A stretch of 64,000 nt of DNA from Parasulfuritortus sp037439465 (GTDB lineage Bacteria; Pseudomonadota; Gammaproteobacteria; Burkholderiales; Thiobacillaceae). Within the stretch, counting starts at the first letter, position 1. Each line of letters starts with the position of its first letter. A model generated the notes under the pieces. The model was not told where the DNA came from, searched no databases, and worked only from the letters and a program-made list of their open reading frames with translations. Below are positions 1 through 8,767 of the stretch, piece by piece. Where the stretch lies: positions 1-64,000 of the forward strand of contig JBBIVX010000003.1 of NCBI GenBank assembly GCA_037439465.1, given 5' to 3'. Made by a program: the position numbers and the translations under genes.

Positions 1-2
1 GT

Positions 3-179
3 GCGCTGCTGCGCTACCGTGAACCGGGCGGGCGCGCCAGCGAAACTCGCCTCATTCTGCCCGACAGCCTGGACCGTGACACCTTCCGCCGCCTGCGTGT
101 ATGGCTGAAATACCGGGCGACGACGCCCAGGCACGCGGGCCGGCGAGGGGACGCTGGACGTCTGGCTCGACCAGGCTAG
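3..179 (+). CDS. C-terminal fragment of a YgfX/CptA-like protein
   Basis: The open frame enters from the left edge and stops at 177-179. The visible end contains RLILPDSLDRDTFRRLRVWL, which resembles the C-terminal cytoplasmic part of YgfX (CptA-like) inner-membrane proteins, a family often encoded near nadB. Only about 58 residues are visible, and the membrane segments lie outside the window. The last 20 residues are Arg/Gly-rich and less typical. The assignment rests on this one motif and is tentative. Confidence 0.4.
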   Translation, partial: ALLRYREPGGRASETRLILPDSLDRDTFRRLRVWLKYRATTPRHAGRRGDAGRLARPG

Positions 180-399
180 AGCGGGCCCGCCAAGGCGTAA
201 ATCTGGCATCGTTCTTCTCGGGCGAGGTGTGTAGGCCATCTTTGCAATTTCGCCTGGCTGGCCAAAGAGGCCAGGATGCGACCGCAGCTTGCCCACCTGA
301 CCAGCGTTGCTCAAAATTGCACTTCGAATTTGCATCCGCGTGAACTTATATAGCTGAGTCGACTAACGATTACGCGGCCGTCGCTTAGGGTGTGGCAAT
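180..399. other. intergenic region before the glycan export operon
   Basis: These 220 bases lie between the YgfX-like stop and the ABC permease. No convincing gene is visible. An A/T-rich patch at 341-353 contains TTATAT (346-351), a possible -10, but no good -35 stands 16-18 bases upstream. A promoter for the export operon is expected here and is not resolved by eye. Confidence 0.35.
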
Positions 400-1251
400 A
401 TGATCGTCAGAAGCAAGCGACTACATGAACCCCCGGTTAAAGTGAATATTGATCATCTCAACCCCGTCCTCGTATTGCATTCCTTGTTAAGGAACCGCTA
501 TCTGCTGACGCAGTTAATCAAGCGGGACGTATTGCTTAAATATCGAGGCGCCTTTTTTGGGGTGCTGTGGGCCTTTCTCAATCCACTCATTCAGTTGGCC
601 ATCTTCGCTTTCGTCTTTGGTCAGATATTCCAGGCCCGCTGGCCGCAACAGCCGGATGGCATGCCTTTTTGGCTCATGCTCTACGCCGGCCTTATCGTCT
701 TCAACCTCTTCGGCGAAACCGTCGGCCGCGCGCCGACTACAGTGCGCGGTTACCCCGCCTACGTCAAAAAAATCATCTTCCCGGTTGAGATCCTGCCGCT
801 GGTGCCGTTAGGCAACGCGCTCGTCCATGCCGCTTTCAACTTCCTGATCCTTTGTGCGGCGCTGGCCTGGGTCGGCCACCTCGAGAGCCGCATCCTGCTC
901 CTGCCACCACTCATAGTACCGGTGCTGTTGCTGGCGATGGGCTGCGCCTGGTTCCTTGCCGCCTGGGGCGTATTCATCAAGGACATGAGCCAGATCGTGC
1001 CGCTGTTCGTGCAGATGCTGCTGTTCCTCTCACCGGTGTTCTATCCGGCGAGCGCCGTGCCGGCCGCCCTGCGGCCGCTCTACGCGCTCAACCCGCTCGG
1101 CGTAGTCGTCGAGGCGGCGCGCGCCACCTTGCTTGGCCAACCAGTCGTCTGGTCAGGCTGGCTCGGGGCACTGACCGCCGGCCTCGCCGCCGCGCTGCTC
1201 GGCATGATGTTCTTCACTCATGCCCGCGACGAGTTCGCCGATGCGCTCTGA
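400..1251 (+). CDS. wzm: ABC-2 polysaccharide export permease (Wzm-like)
   Basis: This 283-residue inner-membrane protein fits the TagG/RfbD/Wzm permease family, which moves undecaprenyl-linked polysaccharide to the periplasm in ABC-dependent O-antigen export. The N-terminal LKYRGAFFGVLWAFLNPL (about 47-64) is the amphipathic entry typical of the family. About six hydrophobic segments follow, near 53-77, 88-108, 130-160, 164-190, 199-216 and 254-272. The stop overlaps the start of the ATPase gene, so the two should be translationally coupled. Family placement is firm; the exact glycan is unknown. Paralogous teichoic-acid or capsule permeases look alike, but the Wzt-type partner favours O-antigen or a similar surface glycan. 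Confidence 0.88.
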   Translation: MIVRSKRLHEPPVKVNIDHLNPVLVLHSLLRNRYLLTQLIKRDVLLKYRGAFFGVLWAFLNPLIQLAIFAFVFGQIFQARWPQQPDGMPFWLMLYAGLIVFNLFGETVGRAPTTVRGYPAYVKKIIFPVEILPLVPLGNALVHAAFNFLILCAALAWVGHLESRILLLPPLIVPVLLLAMGCAWFLAAWGVFIKDMSQIVPLFVQMLLFLSPVFYPASAVPAALRPLYALNPLGVVVEAARATLLGQPVVWSGWLGALTAGLAAALLGMMFFTHARDEFADAL

Positions 1252-2521
1252 CGACATCGTCATCTCGGCGAAGGATCTCACTAAGTCCTATCGCTTGTTC
1301 GCTCACCCGGGCGATCGCGTCAAGCAGTTCCTCAGCCTAGGCCTCAAAAAATATCATCGCGAATTCACCGCGCTGAAGGATGTCTCCTTCGACATCAAAA
1401 AAGGCGAAACCGTTGGCATCATCGGTAGAAACGGCTCGGGCAAGAGCACGCTGCTGCAACTCGTCTGCGGCATCCTGAAACCCACCACTGGCACCGTGCA
1501 GGTCAATGGCCGCGTGTCGGCACTGCTGGAGCTGGGCGCTGGGTTCAATGCGGAATTCACCGGGCGGGAGAACGTGTATTTCCAAGGGGCGCTGATGGGC
1601 TTCACACGCGCACAGATGGAAGAGAAGTTCGATGAGATCGCCGCCTTCGCCGACATCGGCCAATTCATCGACCAGCCAGTGCGCATGTATTCGAGCGGAA
1701 TGTTCGTGAGATTAGCCTTCGCCGTGGCGATCCATGTCGACCCGGAGATTCTCGTCGTTGATGAGGCCCTGGCGGTTGGGGACGCTGCCTTCCAGCAAAA
1801 ATGTTTTGCCCGTATTCACGACATACGCGCCCGAGGCGGCTGTATCCTCTTGGTCACCCATGCGCTCGAACAGGTCGCGCATTATTGCGACCGCGCGCTA
1901 CTGCTCGATGCTGGCCATCTGAAAGCGATCGGCGACACTGCGCGCACCTTGGCTCGCTATCTCGCTCTCTTACAGCAAACCCCCACAGAACCCACGGCTG
2001 CCACAGCCATTGCGGCCCCGGCTGCAGCCGACGCATTTAGTCGCCACCCTGCTTACAACCCCCAGGAAATCCGCTGGGGCGACAGATTGGCCTCGATCAC
2101 CGACATAGCGATCACTCAGGATGATCGCAGTGACCCGGTAAATCTTATTCCTGGAAGAGCGATGCAAATACGCTTTCGTGTGGAGTATCACGCCGACATC
2201 GAGCGACCTATTTATGGCCTGGCTCTGAAGTCCAGAGATGGAACTATTGTGTTTTCGACCAATTCCAGAGAATTACTGGCATCCCGACCTGCACCGCGAC
2301 AACGACTGGGCGATGTCGTCTATCCAAGTTTTGTTTTCTCGCCCTTACTGGATTGTGGTGACTACACCATGTCGATAGGCATCGCCAGCGAACAGGATGG
2401 CCATATCATTCCTCATGATCGACGTTTTGACTCCATCAAGCTGCATATCGAGAAGCCGCGCACGGTTGCAGGAGACGTCGATATGAACCCTGCTTTTCGG
2501 CTATTGGATGCGCTGTTATGA
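1241..2521 (+). CDS. wzt: ABC polysaccharide export ATPase with C-terminal glycan-binding domain (Wzt-like)
   Basis: This 426-residue ATPase partners the permease just upstream. It has Walker A GRNGSGKST (62-70), a signature beginning YSSGM (150-154), Walker B ILVVDEAL (170-177) and the H-loop His in VTHAL. Residues about 275-420 form a second, beta-rich domain of the Wzt_C type, which in characterised systems recognises the finished O-polysaccharide terminus. The ATG at 1241 gives an 11-base overlap with the permease; an in-frame ATG at 1220 would add seven residues. The stop overlaps the next ATG as ATGA, so the operon continues. The linker at about 245-275 is Ala/Thr/Pro-rich. Confidence 0.88.
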   Translation: MRSDDIVISAKDLTKSYRLFAHPGDRVKQFLSLGLKKYHREFTALKDVSFDIKKGETVGIIGRNGSGKSTLLQLVCGILKPTTGTVQVNGRVSALLELGAGFNAEFTGRENVYFQGALMGFTRAQMEEKFDEIAAFADIGQFIDQPVRMYSSGMFVRLAFAVAIHVDPEILVVDEALAVGDAAFQQKCFARIHDIRARGGCILLVTHALEQVAHYCDRALLLDAGHLKAIGDTARTLARYLALLQQTPTEPTAATAIAAPAAADAFSRHPAYNPQEIRWGDRLASITDIAITQDDRSDPVNLIPGRAMQIRFRVEYHADIERPIYGLALKSRDGTIVFSTNSRELLASRPAPRQRLGDVVYPSFVFSPLLDCGDYTMSIGIASEQDGHIIPHDRRFDSIKLHIEKPRTVAGDVDMNPAFRLLDALL

Positions 2522-3600
2522 ACACCGCCACTGCAATCACCTCCGAAGCTGTCATCGTGCTAGGGGTACATCGCAGCGGCACATCCGCACTTACGGGTAC
2601 GCTAGGGCAGATGGGCTTATACCCTGGCCCCTCGCTGATTCCCGGCATTAAAGACGTCAACGCCAAGGGATTCTGGGAACACCCAGGGATCGTTGACGTA
2701 CATGATCGTTTGTTGGAGTCATTGGGATCGTCCTGGCACGACGTAAAGCCGATGCGAGCCGGCTGGTGGCTAGCCGATGATGTCGCCCCCTTTAGAGCCG
2801 AAATCGAAGCTATTTTGGAACGGGACTTCGTCAGCCAATCTCGCTGGGTAGTCAAGGACCCGCGAATCTGCCGCATCCTGCCGCTATGGCAGGTTATCCT
2901 CGCTAATCTGGCGATCAAGACACGCTACCTCATCACCCTGCGCCACCCTCTGGCCGTGGCGGCTTCGCTAGAAAAACGGGATGAAATTCCAATGGCGCAC
3001 GGCTGTCTACTCTGGTTGGCCTACATGATGGAGTCAGAGCGATACACACGTCAGGAGCAACGCAGCTTTGTCTCCTACGATAGGCTGGTGTGCGATTGGC
3101 GGAAAGAAATAGCCAAAATCACCGATGAACTCGGACTGGATCTTGGCAAGGATAACCCTGCAACAATCGATGCCTTCATCGATCCCTCTTTACGGCATCA
3201 CAATTTGTTTTTTCCCGACCATGACCACCCGGCCATCACCGCTGCCATCGACTGTTTCACACGACTTGAAGCCAGCCACTCAGAAGAAGAGATCATCCTG
3301 GCGATGGATGACTCCCGCCCCGAATATGAACGGCTGGTACGGCTCGTCAACCCATGGAGCGACGCGATAAACACCCTGCGTTACCGAGAAACTCAGGCCA
3401 GGGCGGAAACGGCCTTACATAAACTCCAATACGAAAAAGAAATCGCCCGCATCAAATCATCTATTTCCTGGCGGATTACGGCCCCCCTGCGTGCAAGCTG
3501 GAACCTGGTGCTGTATCCAATCCTCGGCAGATTGGGCCTGCATGGGTCCAAACAAACTAATCACCGCCTCCCCCTTAGAAGTGAAAAGCACCGACATTGA
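2518..3600 (+). CDS. sulfotransferase-family protein in the glycan cluster
   Basis: This 360-residue protein has a P-loop-like GVHRSGTSAL (16-25), the usual 5'-phosphosulfate loop of PAPS-dependent sulfotransferases, and a second motif LRHPLAVAAS (141-150) in the position of the 3'-phosphate-binding strand-loop. The fold is typical of bacterial glycan sulfotransferases, though many such genes in O-antigen loci lack a tested function. The last 60 residues carry a charged helix and SWRITAPLR, a tail common in glycan-cluster proteins. It overlaps wzt by ATGA and the next glycosyltransferase by tens of bases. It probably decorates the exported polysaccharide. A role in sulfation is inferred from motifs and position. 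Confidence 0.75.
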   Translation: MNTATAITSEAVIVLGVHRSGTSALTGTLGQMGLYPGPSLIPGIKDVNAKGFWEHPGIVDVHDRLLESLGSSWHDVKPMRAGWWLADDVAPFRAEIEAILERDFVSQSRWVVKDPRICRILPLWQVILANLAIKTRYLITLRHPLAVAASLEKRDEIPMAHGCLLWLAYMMESERYTRQEQRSFVSYDRLVCDWRKEIAKITDELGLDLGKDNPATIDAFIDPSLRHHNLFFPDHDHPAITAAIDCFTRLEASHSEEEIILAMDDSRPEYERLVRLVNPWSDAINTLRYRETQARAETALHKLQYEKEIARIKSSISWRITAPLRASWNLVLYPILGRLGLHGSKQTNHRLPLRSEKHRH

Positions 3601-5500
3601 TACACTGCCGCGTATCTTACGGCCGCTAAGAGCGATATATCGCTGCTTGCCCATCTGGTTAAGGAGCCGGCTACGTAGCGCATCGATGATGATTGCCTAC
3701 CAATTCAAGTTATTCCTCTCCAAGGAAAACCAGCTGGCACTGAACGCACTGTCTTCAAATCGAGCCTTGTTGGCTCTTCCCTTTTCCACCCCTAGGGTTA
3801 CCCCACGGCTCGATATCACCTTGGTCACCTTCAACAGTGCAAAATGGCTGGATGGATTTTTCGAGACCCTAAGTAGTCAGGACTATCCTCTCTCATGCAT
3901 CGCACTGTACGTCGTTGATCACGACTCTGACGACGACACCCTGGTCCGGCTCCGTGACTGGAGCACAAGGCTTGTCGGCTTGCTTGCCTCCTTCGATATT
4001 TATGCTCGTGACAATTTGGGTTTTGGCGCCGGGCAAAATTTTGCCATCGCACGCGGCACCTCCGACTTCGTTCTTGTAGTCAACCCCGACATCAAGTTCG
4101 AGGCCGATGCTCTGACTGCGGTCGTTTCCTTGGCGGCAGCCGACCTGCCGTTCATTGCGAGCTGGGAACTCAGGCAAAAACCTTACGAACATCCCAAGCA
4201 CTATGACCCGGTTACATGGGAAACAAATTGGTCATCGCATGCCAGCATCTTGCTGCGCCGATCCGCCTGGCAAGCCGTAGGCGGTTATGATGAGCGTATA
4301 TTCCTCTATGCTGAGGACGTAGATCTGTCATACCGGTTACGTCGTGCCGGGTACCATCTGCGCTACTGCCCGAAGGCTGTAGTTTGGCATTTCAGCTATG
4401 CGCAACCGAGTGAAATCAAGCCCACACAATATGTTGGCAGTATCGTCGGCAACTTGATATTGCGTCTGCGTTATGGCAGCAGGATCAACAAAGTGGCCGG
4501 CTTTGTCCTACTTTGTTTTCGCGTGCTCGCCACCCAGCCCATACCACATGGTCGACGTCGTTTACTGAAAATGTTGATCAGGTCCCTGAGACCTGGCAAA
4601 AGCATGCCACTATTGCCAGTTGGCGAGTTGTCAGCCAAGGTCCACCTCGGGTTCTGGGGATTCGATTACGAACTAAGGCGGGAAGGCGCATTTGTGGCAC
4701 AGCGAAAGATTCGCTTAAATTGCCCTCTCATTTCCGTCATCACGCGCACACTCGGAACACGTCCAAAACTACTGCTTGAGGCTGGCAGGTCCGTGATGAA
4801 CCAGAGCTATCCTAATATTGAGTGGCTTGTCATCGAAGATGGCGGCGAGCGAATGAAAGCCATCATTCAAGATTTCGCGGATCGTACACCACGGCCAGTG
4901 CGCTATCTGCCATTGCCGCGGCTGGGCCGGTCGGCCGCGGGAAACGAAGGCTTGCGCTGTGCGCAGGGAACGCACTGCATATTCCTGGATGATGACGATT
5001 TACTTTATGCCGATCACATCGAGAGCCTCTGGGCCACGCTCGAACAAGATAGCGGCTGCGTCGCCGCCTATGCGCTTAGTTTCGCCGTGCATACAAGATA
5101 CCGCAGCGAGAACGACAGCGAAGATGTGTTTATTTCGTTGCCCAGTTATCTCGAACAGCCTTTTAGTTACGACATTCTGCACAATCACAACTATATTCCC
5201 ATCCAGGCTATATTGTTTCCGCGGTCCCTCTTCGTGGAACGAGGTGGATTCAACGAGGAACTGGAATTTCTCGAGGACTGGAACCTTTGGCTACGTTATG
5301 CCTATCGCAATCGCTTTGCCTATCTGCCCAAAGTGACCTCACTCTTTCGCCTCCCAACAGAAAGCGAGGCCCGACTTTCCCGCCAGCAGAAACTCGACGG
5401 CGCCATACGCGAGGCTAGCGAAGCAGCGGAGGCATGGTGCCGGCACTACGATGTAATCAGTGCGTCTTCTCGATCCTCTGCGTATTCCGCACCAAACTGA
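3542..5500 (+). CDS. bifunctional glycosyltransferase with two GT2 domains
   Basis: This protein of about 652 residues carries two family 2 glycosyltransferase domains. Domain 1 (about 85-320) begins DITLVTFNSAKW, has the NPD nucleotide-sugar/metal motif in VLVVNPDIKF and the rhamnosyltransferase-like LYAEDVDLSYRLRRAGY. Domain 2 (about 395-620) begins LISVITRTLG and has an aspartate run in IFLDDDDLLY. Neither domain has membrane segments, so it should act at the cytoplasmic face on a lipid-linked glycan. The start is uncertain: ATG 3542 overlaps the sulfotransferase by 59 bases, GTG 3581 by 20, and an ATG at 3491 would overlap by 110. No clear ribosome site decides. It is the last gene of the plus-strand operon. 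Confidence 0.8.
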   Translation: MGPNKLITASPLEVKSTDIDTLPRILRPLRAIYRCLPIWLRSRLRSASMMIAYQFKLFLSKENQLALNALSSNRALLALPFSTPRVTPRLDITLVTFNSAKWLDGFFETLSSQDYPLSCIALYVVDHDSDDDTLVRLRDWSTRLVGLLASFDIYARDNLGFGAGQNFAIARGTSDFVLVVNPDIKFEADALTAVVSLAAADLPFIASWELRQKPYEHPKHYDPVTWETNWSSHASILLRRSAWQAVGGYDERIFLYAEDVDLSYRLRRAGYHLRYCPKAVVWHFSYAQPSEIKPTQYVGSIVGNLILRLRYGSRINKVAGFVLLCFRVLATQPIPHGRRRLLKMLIRSLRPGKSMPLLPVGELSAKVHLGFWGFDYELRREGAFVAQRKIRLNCPLISVITRTLGTRPKLLLEAGRSVMNQSYPNIEWLVIEDGGERMKAIIQDFADRTPRPVRYLPLPRLGRSAAGNEGLRCAQGTHCIFLDDDDLLYADHIESLWATLEQDSGCVAAYALSFAVHTRYRSENDSEDVFISLPSYLEQPFSYDILHNHNYIPIQAILFPRSLFVERGGFNEELEFLEDWNLWLRYAYRNRFAYLPKVTSLFRLPTESEARLSRQQKLDGAIREASEAAEAWCRHYDVISASSRSSAYSAPN

Positions 5501-5667
5501 ACACCGATTCCACCGCAAACTGGACAGATGAAATAACGATTCGACGTTGGGATAACCCTGGGGCCCACGGTGATTTTCCCGAGAATGCCAATAGCCAATC
5601 GAAGGTTATCCATGCGTAAGACAGGAAAAGTAGAGCGGCTGCTAGGGATCCGCGGCATTAAACCCAG

Positions 5668-6681
5668 TCACCATTTCACGTCTGGCAATCCATGCCGCAA
5701 CAACATCCTTAGTTTGTAGGGCCACCAGTCGAAAACGGCGAAAAAGTCAGACACCGCAACATCGCGCTGCTGCATGGCCAGCCGGCGCAGGGCGCATAAC
5801 CTACCGCGTTCACGCCAAAGCGCAGCGAATACCGGCAGATAGATGTCGCGGAGAAAGGCGCTGCGTCCTTTCAGCAAGGAAAGCAGCGCGCCCTCTGCGA
5901 GCAACAGCAGCAGGTGCAGCGGCAGCAGCAGCGCCAGCCAAGGCAGTGGGTAACAGATTGTCATGACGAAGGTCTTGTTGCGCTCGCTGAGTGACCGCCG
6001 GCGGCAGGTGGTGGCCAGCCGACCCTCTGCCGCCTTGCCACCGCCGAAGCTCGCACCGACGCGGTGGCGGTAGCCCGAGGTATTGAGCGCTCGCACCGGG
6101 TAGCCGGCGAGCCGCGCCCGGCAACAGAGATAGAGATCTTCGGCGACCGAGCCGAACCATTCCGGGAAGCCGCCAAGCTCGTCCCACAACACCTTGTCGA
6201 TCCACAGGCAAGCACCATGCATCGTGCCGACTTCGCCTCGGCCTGGGTCGAGGTTAGGCACTGGATTGAGGAACGGGTCGAGAAGGCTGCCGATGTCGAG
6301 TAATTGACCGGTTTCCGCATCGTATTGCGGCAGCGTCAGAATAGCCGGCCGGGCTAAGCGCTGCGATTCCAGTAGCAGCGTCGTCAGCGCTTCAGGCAAG
6401 AGTTCTGCGTCGTTATTGAGCAGCAGCAAGTATTCGCCTTGCGCTGCTGCCGCCATACGGTTGTTGGCGATGCAGAAACCGACGTTAGTGGCGCTCTCGA
6501 TCAGCCTCACGTCCGGATGCAGCGCCCGGAGATGCGCCGCTGAGCCATCTGGGGATGCGTCGTCATGCACGATGATTTCGACAGGTGCATCGATTAGCTG
6601 TGCATGCACGGAAGCGATACTGGCGTCGATCAGTTCGATGCCGTTGTAGTGGGCGATGCAGACGGAGATAAGCGGCTTCAC
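5668..6681 (-). CDS. family 2 glycosyltransferase
   Basis: About 337 residues. The N-terminal domain has LISVCIAHYNG, then VHDDASPDGS and the metal motif region LLLLNNDAEL. AEDLYLCCRARLAGYPVRAL matches the GT2 acceptor-side ED motif. A hydrophobic segment near 245-270 suggests membrane attachment. GTG at 6681 is preferred because it overlaps the upstream stop as GTGA and has AGGG about six bases before it; a GTG at 6699 would add six residues. It ends the minus-strand glycan operon and converges on the plus-strand operon. The sugar and acceptor cannot be told from sequence; rhamnosyltransferase-like enzymes are the closest in appearance. Confidence 0.8.
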   Translation of the reverse strand: MKPLISVCIAHYNGIELIDASIASVHAQLIDAPVEIIVHDDASPDGSAAHLRALHPDVRLIESATNVGFCIANNRMAAAAQGEYLLLLNNDAELLPEALTTLLLESQRLARPAILTLPQYDAETGQLLDIGSLLDPFLNPVPNLDPGRGEVGTMHGACLWIDKVLWDELGGFPEWFGSVAEDLYLCCRARLAGYPVRALNTSGYRHRVGASFGGGKAAEGRLATTCRRRSLSERNKTFVMTICYPLPWLALLLPLHLLLLLAEGALLSLLKGRSAFLRDIYLPVFAALWRERGRLCALRRLAMQQRDVAVSDFFAVFDWWPYKLRMLLRHGLPDVKW

Positions 6682-7589
6682 GCTTGCCCTTGCAACCACT
6701 GCCAGGTTCGCCGCACCCCCTCCTCGAGCCTGACACGTGGCGCCCAGCCGGCGGCCCGCAAGCGGGAAACGTCTAGCACCACCCGCTGGACATCGCTGCG
6801 GCGGGCGGAACGGTAAACCACATGTGGCGTTTGCCCAACAAGCTCACCCGCCAAACGAATCAAGCCGTTGATGCTGCATCCCATCCCGCTGCCGACGTTG
6901 TAGGTGCCGCTATCCATGGGACGATCTACAAATAGCGCCGCCGCAGCTACTACATCATCCACATACACGAAGTCGCGCACTGCCGCCCCATCACCCCAAA
7001 CTTCAATCGGCTGGCCGAATCGGATGTTTTCTAGTACGGTGCGCACCAACCCGAAACCTGTTTTGAGCCGCTGGCCAGGGCCATAAGCATTGGCCGGGCG
7101 CAGGATCGTCACAGCCCTCCCTTGGGTGCGGAGGGCTTGCAGAAACATTTCCTGGGCTGCCTTGCCAGCCCCATGGTAAGAAAGCGGCTGTATGGTGGCA
7201 TCCTCGGCTACCGGCATCTGGATCCGGTTGCCGTATATAGTGCCGCCGGAGGAAAAATAGATCAGGTGGCGATCGGGGAACTCCTGCAAGACATCGAGCA
7301 ACGTGAGAGTTGGCAGCAGATTGTCCGCTTCGAGCAGCGGCCGGCGAGCGGAAACGCCTGGTGTGGTGGTGGAGGCTAGATGCACCACTGTGCCGCAAAA
7401 TGGCAGCAATTGGCGCAGAATTCCGGAATCTTGCAGATCGCCAGGATGCCAGTACGCGCCCATGGGAAAGTCAGTCCCGGCGGGATGGTGTGTTAAGACA
7501 TGGACTTCACGGTCAGCGGCCATGAGCTGGCGCATCAATGCCGTGCCGATGAAGCCACACCCTGCAAGAAGAACAGCGTTGCGGTTCAT
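6678..7589 (-). CDS. NAD-dependent epimerase/dehydratase (extended SDR)
   Basis: This 303-residue protein has a Rossmann dinucleotide motif AGCGFIG near residues 9-15, IYFSSGGTIYG at the Ser of the SDR triad, and ILRPANAYGPGQ, the substrate-loop signature of UDP-sugar epimerases and dehydratases. The catalytic-Tyr region reads PLSYHGAGK, where extended SDRs normally have PxSxYGxSK, so His occupies the usual Tyr position and a Tyr sits one residue earlier. Substrate is unknown; UDP-glucose 4-epimerase-like or dTDP-hexose-modifying roles fit a glycan locus. It overlaps both neighbours by four bases, consistent with one operon. Confidence 0.8.
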   Translation of the reverse strand: MNRNAVLLAGCGFIGTALMRQLMAADREVHVLTHHPAGTDFPMGAYWHPGDLQDSGILRQLLPFCGTVVHLASTTTPGVSARRPLLEADNLLPTLTLLDVLQEFPDRHLIYFSSGGTIYGNRIQMPVAEDATIQPLSYHGAGKAAQEMFLQALRTQGRAVTILRPANAYGPGQRLKTGFGLVRTVLENIRFGQPIEVWGDGAAVRDFVYVDDVVAAAALFVDRPMDSGTYNVGSGMGCSINGLIRLAGELVGQTPHVVYRSARRSDVQRVVLDVSRLRAAGWAPRVRLEEGVRRTWQWLQGQA

Positions 7590-8695
7590 CCTTTACCCCT
7601 CAACAAATCTTCATAGCCGGCGAGATAGCGCGCGGCGCAGTCGTCCCAGTCGCCAATGGCTTCCTTGACCCAGCGGCGCGCGGCCAGCCCGATGCGCTCA
7701 TTGACCTCGGGTGATTCAAGCCGCAGCAAGGCCGGCAGCAAGTCTTCCTGGCGCCCCACAAGCCAGCCAGTGGCCGCATGACGGATAAGGTCGCGGTGCG
7801 CCGGCAGGTCGGAAGCGACAATTGGCAGGCCGGCCGCCATCGCTTCCAGCATCACCTGCGGCCGGCCTTCGTCATGACGGCTTAGGGAGATCAGGCCGGC
7901 GGCTTTGGGGAACCAGGCGGCCCGCAGTTCGGCTGGGTGGGTAGGACCATGCCAAATCACCCAGTTCGGGAGGGGAAGCGATTCCTGCATAGGGCCGAAC
8001 AGGTGCAGTTGCCGCTCGCCATGGAAAAGGCCCTCACCCCAGTCGAACAAGTTGCCTATCTTGTTCCGGGTGAGGCGCGTAACGGCGATCCAACAGGTCG
8101 GCTCGATACGGTCACGCACAACATCGAACCAGGCCTTGGCGACGCCGAAGGGAACTGGTCTGATGCGCGCCACAGCACCGAAATCGGCCTCAAGCCTTGA
8201 TGTCATCCATGCAGCATTGGGGGCCAGGATGGTGGGACGCTGCGCGAATACCGAGCGCAACGCGGTGACCATGCCAGGTTTGTCGAGCAGGCCGTAATCA
8301 CTGCCTAGGACCGTCACCAGCGCTGGCGTGTGGGTCCCCCACAGCGGCAATGCGTTCTGCAGCCAGTTCACATGCGCGATGTCATGTATTTCGCGCCGAT
8401 AAACTCGGTAAAGGCGCACCAATAGCCCGGCCGCCGAGGTGAGGCCGGCCACCTTGCCCTTGCGGAGCCGCGCGGCGATGCCCCCATCGGCGAGTAAGCG
8501 CTCTAGCCAGGCCTGCTCACCGGGGGTAGCTGCGTTCCGTACTCGCGGCGGCAATATGCCCGCCGGGGTCCATGCCGCCAGCTCCAAGTCAGGTCGGCTG
8601 GCCAATGCCGTAGCCATGTCGGCAATGAAGCGGCCCTGCCAATCTTGCGCGTCGGCGGGATAAGACGTGCCGACAAAAAGCAGGCGGGTCATCAT
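7586..8695 (-). CDS. glycosyltransferase, GT4-like (GT-B fold)
   Basis: 369 residues without membrane segments. The N-terminal half starts LLFVGTSYPADAQDWQGRFI, typical of GT4 acceptor domains. The C-terminal half contains GLISLSRHDEGRPQVMLEAM, where the EGRPQVMLEAMAAGLP stretch equals the donor-binding EX7E element of GT4 enzymes, followed by GWLVGRQEDLLPAL. It should transfer a nucleotide-sugar residue in the cytoplasm. Two Met codons in tandem (8695 and 8692) can serve as start. The stop overlaps the epimerase start. Donor and acceptor are unknown. Confidence 0.8.
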   Translation of the reverse strand: MMTRLLFVGTSYPADAQDWQGRFIADMATALASRPDLELAAWTPAGILPPRVRNAATPGEQAWLERLLADGGIAARLRKGKVAGLTSAAGLLVRLYRVYRREIHDIAHVNWLQNALPLWGTHTPALVTVLGSDYGLLDKPGMVTALRSVFAQRPTILAPNAAWMTSRLEADFGAVARIRPVPFGVAKAWFDVVRDRIEPTCWIAVTRLTRNKIGNLFDWGEGLFHGERQLHLFGPMQESLPLPNWVIWHGPTHPAELRAAWFPKAAGLISLSRHDEGRPQVMLEAMAAGLPIVASDLPAHRDLIRHAATGWLVGRQEDLLPALLRLESPEVNERIGLAARRWVKEAIGDWDDCAARYLAGYEDLLRGKG

Positions 8696-8767
8696 GGCTG
8701 CCGCGGCATGACGCCAATTCCATGACGGAGGATGGGGGGGAATCGAACGCGATCCACGCCCACGCCA

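Noticed and set aside
101..343. 80-codon plus-strand frame near the left edge
   Set aside because: It overlaps the better supported YgfX-like frame and has no recognisable sequence.
5434..5619. Short plus-strand frame in the convergent gap at 5.5 kb
   Set aside because: It mostly overlaps the end of the two-domain glycosyltransferase, with no independent support.
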